Below are positions 53,097 to 62,131 of a DNA stretch of 64,000 nucleotides, piece after piece (position 1 is the first letter of the stretch; every line of letters starts with the position of its first letter). Below the pieces are notes generated by a model. It was not told the DNA's origin, searched no databases, and was given only the letters and a program-made list of their open reading frames with translations. The DNA lies in NCBI GenBank assembly GCA_041392625.1, contig JAWKLR010000011.1, positions 69,401 through 133,400 of the forward strand. The letters are read 5' to 3'. This DNA is from M3007 sp041392625 (lineage in GTDB: Bacteria > Bacteroidota > Bacteroidia > Chitinophagales > Saprospiraceae). The position numbers were made by a program, and so were the translations under genes.

Positions 53097-55801
53097 AAAC
53101 GCTGATCCCAACTCAATACCACAAACGGGGAAATCGCATTAACTGCGTGTAGGGTTTGCAAAACGGGATCGTTGAATTGTTGCACATAGTTTTGGGTGCC
53201 CAACAAATTGACAGCCCGAAATCCAATGCTGGACTTTCTGTTTGGTAGGTTAAACATACCCTCAGCCTGCCCTGCCCAAAACGAGCCAAAACCACGGCCG
53301 CTTGTTTGATAGAAATTAACCTCAGCATGAAAATTTCCTGGTGGCTTAATGCGAATCCGATAGGAGTTTTGTAGAAAGGACAAACGGTTGGTATCTCCTG
53401 AGTTAGCGGTAGATACCGACTGCACCAGAGCCCCCTTCAGAATTACATTTACCCACGTATCCCATGCTGTTCCATATTCTGCCGAGTAGGTGCTTATCCG
53501 GGAATTCAAATCCAATACGACTTCGTTGACAAACCCTTTCTGTTGCTGATCAATCAGACTCACCCCCAAGCTGAAGCGCGATCCAATTTTTGGAAAATAC
53601 CTACTACCTGAAGCACTGATCGTCCAGTTTTGAGACTCCACCGGTCTAAACCGACTCCGAATAGTCAGAAAAGGGTTTATTGTAGCAGCGCCCCCGGTGC
53701 CTCCCGAATAGTGTTGCTGGCCAATGCTGGCATTCCAGAAAAACTGCTTCCGTTGATTTCGAAAAATCCATTGAACACTGCCACTCCGCCCCTTGGTCAG
53801 AAACAGTTCAGGCAAGCCCTGAACAACTTGTTGGTAATCTGTAAATAATCGATTGGAGAAATAATCGGTTAGGCCCGGAGGCTTTTGCCGAAGCTGATAT
53901 CGAGCCACCAGATTGTTTTTTTCAGTTACCTTAAAATAGAGTTTACATAAAGGCTCCACAGCAATCAGATTTTTGGAAAAAACGACTGCATCTTGTTCCG
54001 TATACCGGGTGGGTAAAACACTCGCCTGCACCTGCAACACACTGGATAATCGCCCCCACTCCAAGGTTCCATTCACCCGACCGAAATGGGACCATCCGAA
54101 TAGATGCGTTGCATTTTGAAATGTATCGGGAAGCATAAATTGCAATCCCCCATCGCCTGTCAGCGCGGAATTTGTGTGCAAAGTTCCCGTTTCCCATTGG
54201 GTGCCAACAGCCGTCTGCAACCGGAATGAAGCAAGCTGTTTTAAATACGTCAACTGCAGTAATCCGCGGTTGTTTTGTACCTCAACATCCTGATTCAAGT
54301 TGGTAAACATTGAATCCAGTGAAAACAATTGATAGTAATAATCGTATTGGGCTGCTAGTTCCTGGCGGCTATTGATAAAATCATTCTTAAACAGAACCTG
54401 GTATGCGGTGCTCGATTCGGGCTTAAAGGTGTACTCAAGGGCAACAAATCCTTCAGATTCCTTCCCAGCAGTATTTTGTCCGACGGAGTTCTTCGTAAGC
54501 CCATTTTGCCCACGAAGTACTGCCAGGCGATTGGCATCCCAATCCTGTCGGTACTTCGCAAGAACCCGGAGTGATTGATTGCCCTTTTGCGGAAAATAGT
54601 CTGCATGTGCCTGGATGGTTGTTGATTTTGGCACATCCACAAGCATTACGTCTTCGCTGATTTCCAGGGATTCATCAGGCAAAAAATAAGTGGTTTGAGC
54701 GCGTTTTTCTTGATCCAGCCTTTCAGAACTGTACCAGCCTGAAATTTTAACCTTCAAATACTCTGAAACCGGGATAATATGCCCAATCAAAAGTAAGCCT
54801 GAATTATTCTGAGTGGTAAACGCTGCGGGTAAACCAAGCGTTGTAGGCTCCGATGGGGTCAATAATCTAGGGCTCGCCAATAAACCCGTTTCTAAGGTTT
54901 GCCTGACAAACGGGTTTCGGGAATAACCCAAACTCGCTGCTCGTGCATCGGCATTGGAAGGGATTCCGGTATTGTTTGCATCACCAATCAAAATGGTTTT
55001 CGCGCTTCGCGAAAGCAGGAATAAATTGGTATGAACAGAAGCTTTAAGGCCGTTACCATCTGTACCAATTCCACCGGTAACACTTCCAGAACGCGCATGC
55101 CTTTTTTCATCTTTTAATTTCAGATTTAAAACCAGTCGCTCCGAATTTTCCAGTTTTTTGAGCAGCGGGTTTTCCTGATAACCATCAATTGCCTGCACTT
55201 TTGCAAACATATCTGCACGCACATTCCGCGTTGCGAGCTGATAGTTCGAGCCGGTGAGGTCATCGCCGTCAATAAAAACCTTTTCCACTTCCTTCCCATT
55301 GAAGTGAATCCGGCCATTTTCGGCTACTTGCATGCCGGGCAATTTTTTCAAAATATCCTCCACCGAAAACTCCGTGCTGTCGGAAAAAGCCGCCAGGTGA
55401 AACTCGGTTGTGTCATTTCGTTCTAGGATGGGGGGCACTTCCCCTTTGATCACCACTTCCTGTAAGACCGACGAGACCAGGTAAAAATTCTGACTGACAG
55501 AATCGGCCGGCCACATTATTTTTCGAACCTCTTTTTTATAACCCAAAGCCCGCACCGCCAGGGTCAAACTATCACATTCCGACGCAACAGCCATGGAAAA
55601 GAAGCCCTTGTCATCGCTGTTGCAAAACCCCAATACACGTTCTGTACTGTCGCAACCAGATACCACAACGCTGCAGTATGGCAATGGGTTCATCGTCGAG
55701 TCGCGAACAATCCCATGGATAGTCTGGGCCTCAACAGGGCTTGATTCAAGGTAAAAAAACAGGATCAAAAGCCAAAAAACGCTGGTTGTACCTTTTCCCA
55801 T
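53093..55801 (-). CDS. Outer-membrane receptor-like protein with carboxypeptidase regulatory domain
   Basis: 902 residues. A signal peptide ends in VEA. A carboxypeptidase-regulatory-like beta domain (about 27-105: TIHGIVRDSTMNPLPYCSVVVSG) is followed by a plug-like region with EDILKKLPGMQVAENGRIHFNGKEVEKVFIDG, then a large beta-barrel (about 240-902) of many aromatic-rich strands ending in VLSWDQRF. It belongs to the TonB-dependent-receptor-like group of Bacteroidota, often encoded beside GLPGLI proteins as here. I see no clear TonB box. Substrate unknown. Confidence 0.85.
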   Translation of the reverse strand: MGKGTTSVFWLLILFFYLESSPVEAQTIHGIVRDSTMNPLPYCSVVVSGCDSTERVLGFCNSDDKGFFSMAVASECDSLTLAVRALGYKKEVRKIMWPADSVSQNFYLVSSVLQEVVIKGEVPPILERNDTTEFHLAAFSDSTEFSVEDILKKLPGMQVAENGRIHFNGKEVEKVFIDGDDLTGSNYQLATRNVRADMFAKVQAIDGYQENPLLKKLENSERLVLNLKLKDEKRHARSGSVTGGIGTDGNGLKASVHTNLFLLSRSAKTILIGDANNTGIPSNADARAASLGYSRNPFVRQTLETGLLASPRLLTPSEPTTLGLPAAFTTQNNSGLLLIGHIIPVSEYLKVKISGWYSSERLDQEKRAQTTYFLPDESLEISEDVMLVDVPKSTTIQAHADYFPQKGNQSLRVLAKYRQDWDANRLAVLRGQNGLTKNSVGQNTAGKESEGFVALEYTFKPESSTAYQVLFKNDFINSRQELAAQYDYYYQLFSLDSMFTNLNQDVEVQNNRGLLQLTYLKQLASFRLQTAVGTQWETGTLHTNSALTGDGGLQFMLPDTFQNATHLFGWSHFGRVNGTLEWGRLSSVLQVQASVLPTRYTEQDAVVFSKNLIAVEPLCKLYFKVTEKNNLVARYQLRQKPPGLTDYFSNRLFTDYQQVVQGLPELFLTKGRSGSVQWIFRNQRKQFFWNASIGQQHYSGGTGGAATINPFLTIRSRFRPVESQNWTISASGSRYFPKIGSRFSLGVSLIDQQQKGFVNEVVLDLNSRISTYSAEYGTAWDTWVNVILKGALVQSVSTANSGDTNRLSFLQNSYRIRIKPPGNFHAEVNFYQTSGRGFGSFWAGQAEGMFNLPNRKSSIGFRAVNLLGTQNYVQQFNDPVLQTLHAVNAISPFVVLSWDQRF

Positions 55802-55917
55802 TTGATTTCTGTTTTTTGCGGTTTTAACGAGATTGTACGCATGGGCTAATAGTTAGTCGTCGGACTACATTTGATGCTCCAATCAAATTGAATACGTGTT
55901 CCTAATCCAGGGATTTG

Positions 55918-55962
55918 AATGAATTGTTTCCCTACCCTGGTTGGGCTGGGGAACAATTCATT
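55918..55962. terminator. Strong hairpin between the GLPGLI gene and the outer-membrane gene
   Basis: AATGAATTGTTTCCC and GGGGAACAATTCATT pair (about 14 bp) around a 15-base loop. The T-run follows on the plus strand only. On the minus-strand mRNA it lies in the 188-base gap between the two genes without a U-tract, so it may act as a processing or attenuation hairpin rather than a full terminator. Confidence 0.6.
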
Positions 55963-55989
55963 TTTTAATGGCAGTTATTCCGATATGAG

Positions 55990-56754
55990 CTAACGTTCCC
56001 AACTCAATTCAATATCGGGCAAAAAACTGATCGTCGTGTTGATTCCACTTGCCCGTGCTTCCTTTTCAAGGTTTTCAAAGAACTGTTTTTCCGAATCCAT
56101 ATACTCGGTATAACTTATCCCCAAATGGGTTCCAGAAGGCGGTTGCAAAATGCCTTTCATCCTATTTGAAATTTCGATACCAGCAAACCGGTATTCCACC
56201 ACACCATCCAGGGAACGGGCTTCCAAAATCAGTCCGGGCAACCCTCCCAGTTTGTGAGGGCCACTCGGAATTGGGATATCCAGTGCATACCATGCCTCAT
56301 ATTCCCGTCCTCTGAATACGCCGGTTGCCTTTTGACAAGTATAAGGTCCGAAGTCTTTTTGATCGGAATGCAGTTTCCAGTTAATATGCCCAAGGGTATC
56401 GGAAACGATGCAATGTGCATCCGATTGTCGGCAGGAAAACTTTGACAACATCCGGCGCTCCTGGTGAAGTTTGTAAATTGGAAAGCCTTCAGAATCACCT
56501 TTGATGTGTACGGGAAAGACGTACTGATCATCCTGATAAGAAGTATCTCCCGCAAAAGCACCATGATGGATAAAAAGGGAACGAACGCTATTAAAAAGCA
56601 AGGAAGTTTTTCCATTCAAACGCATGCTTGGTGTGCCGGGCAGGTCAACCGTTCGGGCATAAACAACACGGCCGATCGGAATGCTGTCACTTTGGCTGTT
56701 TGCCTGGCCAGGCCAGGCAAACAGCAGAACTAAAATGCTTATTACAAATTTCAT
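55990..56754 (-). CDS. GLPGLI family protein
   Basis: 254 residues. A signal peptide (MKFVISILVLLFAWPGQANS) precedes a beta-rich exported protein. The name-giving motif is intact, GGLPGLILEA (171-176 for GLPGLI itself), preceded by the family stretch REYEAWYALDIPIPSGPHKL. Family function is not known; such proteins are paired with TonB-like outer-membrane proteins in Bacteroidota. It starts 12 bases after the stop of the small Cys-rich gene, so the two are co-translated. Confidence 0.9.
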   Translation of the reverse strand: MKFVISILVLLFAWPGQANSQSDSIPIGRVVYARTVDLPGTPSMRLNGKTSLLFNSVRSLFIHHGAFAGDTSYQDDQYVFPVHIKGDSEGFPIYKLHQERRMLSKFSCRQSDAHCIVSDTLGHINWKLHSDQKDFGPYTCQKATGVFRGREYEAWYALDIPIPSGPHKLGGLPGLILEARSLDGVVEYRFAGIEISNRMKGILQPPSGTHLGISYTEYMDSEKQFFENLEKEARASGINTTISFLPDIELSWER

Positions 56755-56766
56755 GCTCGGAAAAAT

Positions 56767-57075
56767 TTAATCGGGTGAAACGTTGTAGCAACACCCTGCG
56801 GCACACAACAGATTGAACAGTTTATCATACGAATCTGCACAATCTTCTGTGTTGGTGCAAATGCAGTAAACGCAAATCAGCACATTTTCACAGGTGGCGC
56901 AGTTCCAGCATAGATCAGGTTCCTCTTCTGGCTCAATTGATACATGTATGTCCGTAGGAATGGAATTCGAATCCACAGTCAAATCAGAATAAACAGGCAG
57001 GGTTTGAACCGGGTTGGAAGCAAATGTGAATTGGCCACAAACCAACAGGGCGAATAACAAAAACACTTTTTTCAT
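56767..57075 (-). CDS. Small secreted Cys-rich protein
   Basis: 102 residues. A signal peptide (MKKVFLLFALLVCGQFTFA) is followed by an acidic linker (IEPEEEPDL) and a C-terminal Cys-rich region (about 56-98) containing ten Cys in the pattern CWNCATC...C...C-x-C...C...C...CC. No known family is recognised. The Cys may form disulfides, bind metal, or serve as sites for modification. Its position directly upstream of GLPGLI suggests it is a partner or substrate of that system (inference). Confidence 0.8.
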   Translation of the reverse strand: MKKVFLLFALLVCGQFTFASNPVQTLPVYSDLTVDSNSIPTDIHVSIEPEEEPDLCWNCATCENVLICVYCICTNTEDCADSYDKLFNLLCAAGCCYNVSPD

Positions 57076-57263
57076 ACTGAATGAAGTTTTTTGGGGTAAA
57101 TAAATAAAGGGTTATTGTCTTAATGACCCTACAAATATCCATGCCTGTCGAATACTTTGCCACTACGTTTTTTTTGATTTTTCACTTGGGCCTTTTTCAA
57201 AGACAACTGAGTGTTTGTTTCTGTAAACTTACTTGAACCGCCTTTCACAATCAACTCATACTT

Positions 57264-57980
57264 TTAGCATAAGTCAGGTTTCTGAATAAAAAACACGAAC
57301 GTGGGTGGACTTAGAGAAAAACGGAGACCCCAATTTGGGTTGTAGATCCACTTTTGGGTTACCCGATCTGTTATTTCCGTAATCTCCAGATAATTTGCAT
57401 TCGACTGTAAATGTAGCATATATGGCTGACATCCAATGATACTCTTGAGCCCCCAAAACCAACTTAGGCCTGAACCTACTCCGTACTGTTGATATTGATA
57501 GGACTTGTACTTACCGGGTTTGCCCACAATTGAGTTCTCTAAATTTGAACCGCCCATACCGAAAGCACAATCTCCTTTCATCCATAACTTTTCGGTGACT
57601 TTGTCAAAGTATTTCAACAAATGAAGCCCTAGCCAAGTTGAAAATGCAGCCTGTTCATCAATAAAATGGTAGTAGCCATCTTGTTTGTAGTAATATGTTT
57701 TAATATCTAGTCCTACACAAGAGGTTTCGACGACAAAAAGCCCTGCTCAAAGAATATCCGTAGAGACGTAATTCAGATCAAATGTTCTTTCCTTGGATTC
57801 AATCGTTGTTTTGCCAAAGGAAAACCCAAATCCCCATATTGGAAATCTTGCTGTCAGCGCCTACTGTTGCAATAGCAGGTTCAAAGCCATGTAAACTCAT
57901 ATACCATGTTTTTTCTCGGTTTGCCCGAACAATGAACCTGACCAAAATACAATAGCGAATAAAAAAGCGGTATGTTTCAT
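57264..57980 (-). pseudogene. Frameshifted outer-membrane beta-barrel gene
   Basis: An intact signal peptide is read from ATG 57980 (MKHTAFLFAIVFWSGSLFGQTEKK), but its frame stops at about 57897. Sensible barrel-like sequence resumes in other frames: GFGFSFGKTTIESKERTFDLNYVSTDIL near 57770-57850, then AGLFVVETSCVGLDIKTYYY, and finally an intact stretch from about 57700 (YHFIDEQAAFSTWLGLHLLKYFDKVTEKLWMKGD) to the stop at 57264. At least three indels break it. It looks like a 200-240 residue outer-membrane protein, either decayed or mis-sequenced. Confidence 0.7.
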
Positions 57981-58034
57981 ACAATACGTGTTGTTTAAAA
58001 TTGAAGGGTAACTTTGGCCTTGCCCAAAGCAAAG

Positions 58035-58080
58035 CAGAAAAAATACCCGGCAGCATCTAAAAAACTGCACCACCGGGCTT
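58035..58080 (-). terminator. Terminator of PQQ unit A
   Basis: On the minus strand CCCGGTGGT... pairs with ...GCTGCCGGG through GU wobble, followed by TATTTTTTCTGC. It is the same terminator found after units B and C. Confidence 0.7.
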
Positions 58081-58100
58081 GAAAAAAATGCCCAAATTTT

Positions 58101-59349
58101 AATTTCTGGGAGTTTGATACACATGATGAAATAGCGGTCACAGGCATAAAGCACCCGGCGTTCATGCGTAATGGCAATCTGATTCAATCGAATCCTACGT
58201 TTGAATATTTCCCAATATTGGGCGATTTTTCATTCAGATTAACACTCTCCATTGGAAGCATTGATCGCAAACAAGCGGCCGGAACCGGTAGTACTAAAAT
58301 AAACAACGCCATCAAAATATCTCAACCTAGTGGCTGTACCGGGTGGATCCGGTTGAAACCAGACTTCTGACCGGTGTATTTATCAAGCCCCCAACAGCCA
58401 CGGTTAGAGGAAAGTACAATCAGTAGGTTTTCATGAATAGTCGAGCATACGCCAGAGAGATTCCTCATACTCTTTTTTCCAAAGTATATTCCCGGTATTC
58501 AAATCAATGCAATACAAATCCGGAAACCCTATCAGGTACATGCGATCTCCATCAATAGTAGGTGGTTCTGCCGACATATTTCCTCCTGGAACAAAGTCTT
58601 TGAATTGCCACTCGTAACTTTGGGTTCGCAGGTTATAGGCGTATAAATGCGCCCTTCAATCGGCCATTCAAAGGTGGAATGCCTTTGGACAAATAGGTAA
58701 CTCGTGTAAGTAAAATGGTATCACCAGTGGGCTGACCCAAGGAATTACCGGGTTAGTAATTGGAAATAAGGTATCACCCATTGAATGGAATGATTGTAAG
58801 GTATCCCAAGTGGAAGTATGATGTCTTCGGACGATTGCATCGAAATCGGAATAAAAGGAGATCCCCCAGAATAATGGGAATTGTAAATATACTCATCAAA
58901 AACATACGCTTGCGGTGGGCTCCAGCCCCCTACATCGCTAACATTTGTCTGCACTTGGACACTCCCCGGTTTCTGGAGGTCCAGACAGTAGGTTTGATTC
59001 CATTTGTTAACCAATAAAGTCTGCGGATTAACTCCAAAAACTTGACTATCACCGAATCCATCAACTGGCGTTACAAAATTATCAAGGTCCAATCAAGGGC
59101 GCCTGTTTCCACGTTTCGCGCATAGACAGTTGCACTTGGAGAAAAGAAAATTAACAGTACTAATTACATGATTGTCAATTACAATGTGGGCATCCGCAGA
59201 ATGTTCGGAGGTGTCTGGCAGCAACGGTTGTTGCCACAACACCTCCAGCTTTGGTGCATTTGCAGGTTCTTCTGGTGGTGGTGTGTTTGGTAGGGTTCCT
59301 TGCAGCAGGAGGTCATGCCCAATAAAAAAAATACAATTAAAATTCGCAT
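58101..59349 (-). pseudogene. Broken PQQ-propeller lipoprotein, copy A
   Basis: This region is nearly identical to the body of intact copy C (60816-62078) but carries about a dozen 1-3 base insertions and deletions spread along its length. Examples are a missing C near 59291, AAAA for AAA near 59145, CTGGAGG for CTGG near 58975, and CTTCTG for CTTCCTG near 58367. No long frame survives. Its signal-peptide end, starting at ATG 59349 (MRILIVFFLLGMTSCC), matches copy B instead, so it is a mosaic. The natural stop is changed and would read through. Confidence 0.85.
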
Positions 59350-59392
59350 CAGAAAAGATATTTAGGTAACCGGCCTTGCCCAAAGCAAAGCA

Positions 59393-59436
59393 GAAAAAAC
59401 ACCCGGCAGCACATCTAAAAAACTGCGCCACCGGGC
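59393..59436 (-). terminator. Terminator of PQQ unit B
   Basis: On the minus strand CCCGGTGGCGC pairs with GTGCTGCCGGG (two GU pairs), followed by TGTTTTTTCTGC. It starts about 21 bases after the stop of copy B. Confidence 0.8.
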
Positions 59437-59456
59437 TTGAAAAAAATGCCTAATTG

Positions 59457-60710
59457 CTAGATTTCGGGAAGCTTGATACACATGATGAAATATCCATCAC
59501 AGGCATATACAACACGTCGTTCTTCATCGATGGCTATCCTGGTCCAGTCAAAACGAGCATTGGGGTATTTCCCTACATTTGGTGAGCGCTCATTCCAGAT
59601 TAGATCTCCATTAGCCGCATTGATGGCAAATAGTCGACTAGAACCTGTGGTACTGAAGTAAACAATCCCATCAAAGTATTTCAACTCAATGGCTGTACCG
59701 GGTGGATCGGGTTGAAACCAGACTTCCTGACCGGTGTATTTATCAAGTCCCCAACAGCCGCGGTTAGAGGAAAGTACAATCAGTAGGTTTTCATGTATAG
59801 TCGAGCATACGCCGGGAGATTCCTCGTACTCTTTTTTCCAAAGAATATTCCCGGTATTCAAATCAATACAATACAAATCCGGAAATCCTATCAGGTACAT
59901 GCGATCTCCATCAATGGTAGGTGGTTCTGCCGACATATTTCCACCTGGAACAAAGTCTTTTAATTGCCATTCATACGTTCTGGTGCGTAGATTAAATGCA
60001 TACAAATGTGCCCGATTCAATCGGCCATTCAACGGTGGAATGCCTTTGGAAAGGTAGGTCACGCGGGTGATTAAAATTGTATCACCTATAGGGTCAATCC
60101 AAATGGTGGGAATTCTTGAAATCGGAAATAAGGTATCGCTAAGGGAAACAAATGACTGCAATGTGTCCCACAAAGTGGAAGCATAATGTCTTCGGACGAT
60201 TGCATCGAAATCGGAATAAGGAGAACCTCCAGAATAATGGGAATTGTAAATATAATCATCAAAAACATACGCTTGTGGTGGGCTCCACCCGCCCACATCA
60301 CTAACATTTGTCTGCACTTGAACACTCCCGGTTTCTGGGTCCAAACAATAGGTCTGATTCCATTTATTAATCAATAGTGTCTGCGGGTTAATTTCAAAAA
60401 CTTGATTATTCCCAAAACCATCAACAGGTGTCACAAAATTATCAAATGACCATGCAATTTCACCCGTTTCTACATCTCTGGCATAAATTGTTGCACTTGG
60501 CGAAATAAAGTTAATCGCGTTAATTACTTTATTGCCAATTACTACTTGTGCACTGGATGATTGTTCGGAAGTGTCAGCCAAAAGCGGTTGTTGCCAAAGA
60601 ACCTCCCATTTAGGTTCATTGGTTGAGGGCGGTAGGGGTGGTGGATCAGGTGTAGGCTCCTTGCAACAGGAGGTCATGCCCAATAAAAACAATACAATTA
60701 AAATTCGCAT
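59457..60710 (-). CDS. PQQ-like beta-propeller lipoprotein, copy B
   Basis: 417 residues. A lipoprotein signal MRILIVLFLLGMTSC is followed by a Pro-rich linker and several PQQ-like beta-propeller blades: WEVLWQQPLLAD, YCLDPETGSVQ, YCIDLNTGNILWKKE, WGLDKYTGQEVWFQ and FAINAANGDLIWNE. The A-x-D-x-x-T/N-G-x-x-x-W pattern is clear. The likely place is the cell surface or periplasm. No PQQ enzyme residues are recognised; it is probably a binding or scaffolding propeller. It shares about 85 percent or more visible identity with copy C and lies in a tandem array with its own terminator. Upstream TTTG-N20-TACCTTTT (60745-60714) lies immediately before the ATG. Confidence 0.88.
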   Translation of the reverse strand: MRILIVLFLLGMTSCCKEPTPDPPPLPPSTNEPKWEVLWQQPLLADTSEQSSSAQVVIGNKVINAINFISPSATIYARDVETGEIAWSFDNFVTPVDGFGNNQVFEINPQTLLINKWNQTYCLDPETGSVQVQTNVSDVGGWSPPQAYVFDDYIYNSHYSGGSPYSDFDAIVRRHYASTLWDTLQSFVSLSDTLFPISRIPTIWIDPIGDTILITRVTYLSKGIPPLNGRLNRAHLYAFNLRTRTYEWQLKDFVPGGNMSAEPPTIDGDRMYLIGFPDLYCIDLNTGNILWKKEYEESPGVCSTIHENLLIVLSSNRGCWGLDKYTGQEVWFQPDPPGTAIELKYFDGIVYFSTTGSSRLFAINAANGDLIWNERSPNVGKYPNARFDWTRIAIDEERRVVYACDGYFIMCIKLPEI

Positions 60711-60713
60711 CAG

Positions 60714-60745
60714 AAAAGGTATTTAGCTAACTGGCCTTGCCCAAA
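60714..60745 (-). promoter_or_regulatory. Possible promoter directly abutting copy B
   Basis: On the minus strand TTTG (60745-60742), 20 bases, TACCTTTT (60721-60714), ending three bases before the ATG at 60710. The same arrangement occurs before copy A. The start point would fall on or next to the ATG, giving a leaderless or nearly leaderless mRNA. Confidence 0.45.
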
Positions 60746-60754
60746 ACAAAGCAG

Positions 60755-60794
60755 AAAAAACACCCGGCAGCACACCCAAAAATGCGCCACCGGG
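60755..60794 (-). terminator. Terminator of PQQ unit C
   Basis: Same minus-strand hairpin (CCCGGTGGCGC with GCTGCCGGG) followed by TGTTTTTTCTGC, about 20 bases after the stop of copy C. Confidence 0.8.
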
Positions 60795-60815
60795 CTTGAA
60801 AAAAATGCCTAATTG

Positions 60816-62078
60816 CTAGATTTCGGGAAGTTTGATACACATGATGAAATAGCGGTCACAGGCATAAAGCACCCGGCGTTCTTCATCAATGGCAATCTGA
60901 TTCCAATCAAATCCTACATTCGAATATTTCCCAATATTGGGCGATTTTTCATTCCAGATTAACTCTCCATTGGAAGCATTGATCGCAAACAAGCGGCCGG
61001 AACCGGTAGTACTAAAATAAACAACGCCATCAAAATATCTCAACCTAGTGGCTGTACCGGGTGGATCCGGTTGAAACCAGACTTCCTGACCGGTGTATTT
61101 ATCAAGCCCCCAACAGCCACGGTTAGAGGAAAGTACAATCAGTAGGTTTTCATGAATAGTCGAGCATACGCCAGGAGATTCCTCATACTCTTTTTTCCAA
61201 AGTATATTCCCGGTATTCAAATCAATGCAATACAAATCCGGAAACCCTATCAGGTACATGCGATCTCCATCAATAGTAGGTGGTTCTGCCGACATATTTC
61301 CTCCTGGAACAAAGTCTTTGAATTGCCACTCGTAACTTTGGGTTCGCAGGTTATAGGCGTATAAATGCGCCCGATTCAATCGGCCATTCAAAGGTGGAAT
61401 GCCTTTGGACAAATAGGTAACTCGTGTAAGTAAAATGGTATCACCGGATGGGCTGACCCAAGGAATTACCGGGTTAGTAATTGGAAATAAGGTATCACCC
61501 ATTGAATGGAATGATTGTAAGGTATCCCAAGAAGTGGAAGTATGATGTCTTCGGACGATTGCATCGAAATCGGAATAAGGAGATCCCCCAGAATAATGGG
61601 AATTGTAAATATACTCATCAAAAACATACGCTTGCGGTGGGCTCCAGCCCCCTACATCGCTAACATTTGTCTGCACTTGGACACTCCCGGTTTCTGGGTC
61701 CAGACAGTAGGTTTGATTCCATTTGTTAACCAATAAAGTCTGCGGATTAACTCCAAAAACTTGACTATCACCGAATCCATCAACTGGCGTTACAAAATTA
61801 TCAAAGGTCCAATCAAGGGCGCCTGTTTCCACGTTTCGCGCATAGACAGTTGCACTTGGAGAAAGAAAATTAACAGTACTAATTACATGATTGTCAATTA
61901 CAATGTGGGCATCCGCAGAATGTTCGGAGGTGTCTGGCAGCAACGGTTGTTGCCACAACACCTCCAACTTTGGTGCATTTGCAGGTTCTTCTGGTGGTGG
62001 TGTGTTTGGCAGGGGTTCCTTGCAGCAGGAGGTCAATAGAATCAGGGGTAAAATGGGGCTTAGCATTTTTTTCATCAT
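60816..62078 (-). CDS. PQQ-like beta-propeller lipoprotein, copy C
   Basis: 420 residues, same design as copy B: lipobox MLSPILPLILLTSCCKEP, a Pro/Glu linker, then propeller blades (LEVLWQQPLLPDTSE, YCLDPETGSVQVQTNVSD, WKKEYEESPGVC, WGLDKYTGQEVWFQ, FAINASNGELIWNE, VLYACDRYFIMCIKLPEI). The signal peptide differs from copies A and B (MMKKMLSP against MRILIVLF), while the rest is close. It is the first copy of the array after the lipase-like gene and has the only unique leader. Confidence 0.88.
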   Translation of the reverse strand: MMKKMLSPILPLILLTSCCKEPLPNTPPPEEPANAPKLEVLWQQPLLPDTSEHSADAHIVIDNHVISTVNFLSPSATVYARNVETGALDWTFDNFVTPVDGFGDSQVFGVNPQTLLVNKWNQTYCLDPETGSVQVQTNVSDVGGWSPPQAYVFDEYIYNSHYSGGSPYSDFDAIVRRHHTSTSWDTLQSFHSMGDTLFPITNPVIPWVSPSGDTILLTRVTYLSKGIPPLNGRLNRAHLYAYNLRTQSYEWQFKDFVPGGNMSAEPPTIDGDRMYLIGFPDLYCIDLNTGNILWKKEYEESPGVCSTIHENLLIVLSSNRGCWGLDKYTGQEVWFQPDPPGTATRLRYFDGVVYFSTTGSGRLFAINASNGELIWNEKSPNIGKYSNVGFDWNQIAIDEERRVLYACDRYFIMCIKLPEI

Positions 62079-62092
62079 TTAATTTTTTAAGG

Positions 62093-62121
62093 CCCTAGGC
62101 TGGAATAAATCCAACCTAGGG
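62093..62121. repeat. Hairpin between the lipase-like gene and PQQ copy C
   Basis: CCCTAGGCTGGA and TCCAACCTAGGG pair (12 bp with one GU on the minus strand) around a five-base loop. It is followed on the minus strand by CCTTAAAAAATT, without a U-run, so it is a stem-loop in the intergenic mRNA rather than a clear terminator. Confidence 0.6.
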
Positions 62122-62131
62122 ACATTTCGAA

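Larger units (their letters stand above)
58035..62078 (-). repeat. Tandem triplication of a lipoprotein-plus-terminator unit
   Basis: Three units of about 1.36 kb (A, B, C) lie head to tail on the minus strand, each a PQQ-propeller lipoprotein gene followed by the same terminator. The spacing from B stop to C stop is 1359 bases. B differs from C by many substitutions; A is almost identical to C in the body but to B at the signal peptide. This points to unequal recombination or gene conversion, or to a misassembled repeat. Confidence 0.85.

Noticed and set aside
57110..57130. GGGTTATT/AATGACCC hairpin upstream of the Cys-rich gene
   Set aside because: Short, imperfect stem; could be a leader hairpin but cannot be supported.
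58035..62078. Regular repeats read as a possible CRISPR or phage-like array
   Set aside because: Units are about 1.36 kb and each holds a lipoprotein gene plus terminator; there are no short direct repeats with spacers.
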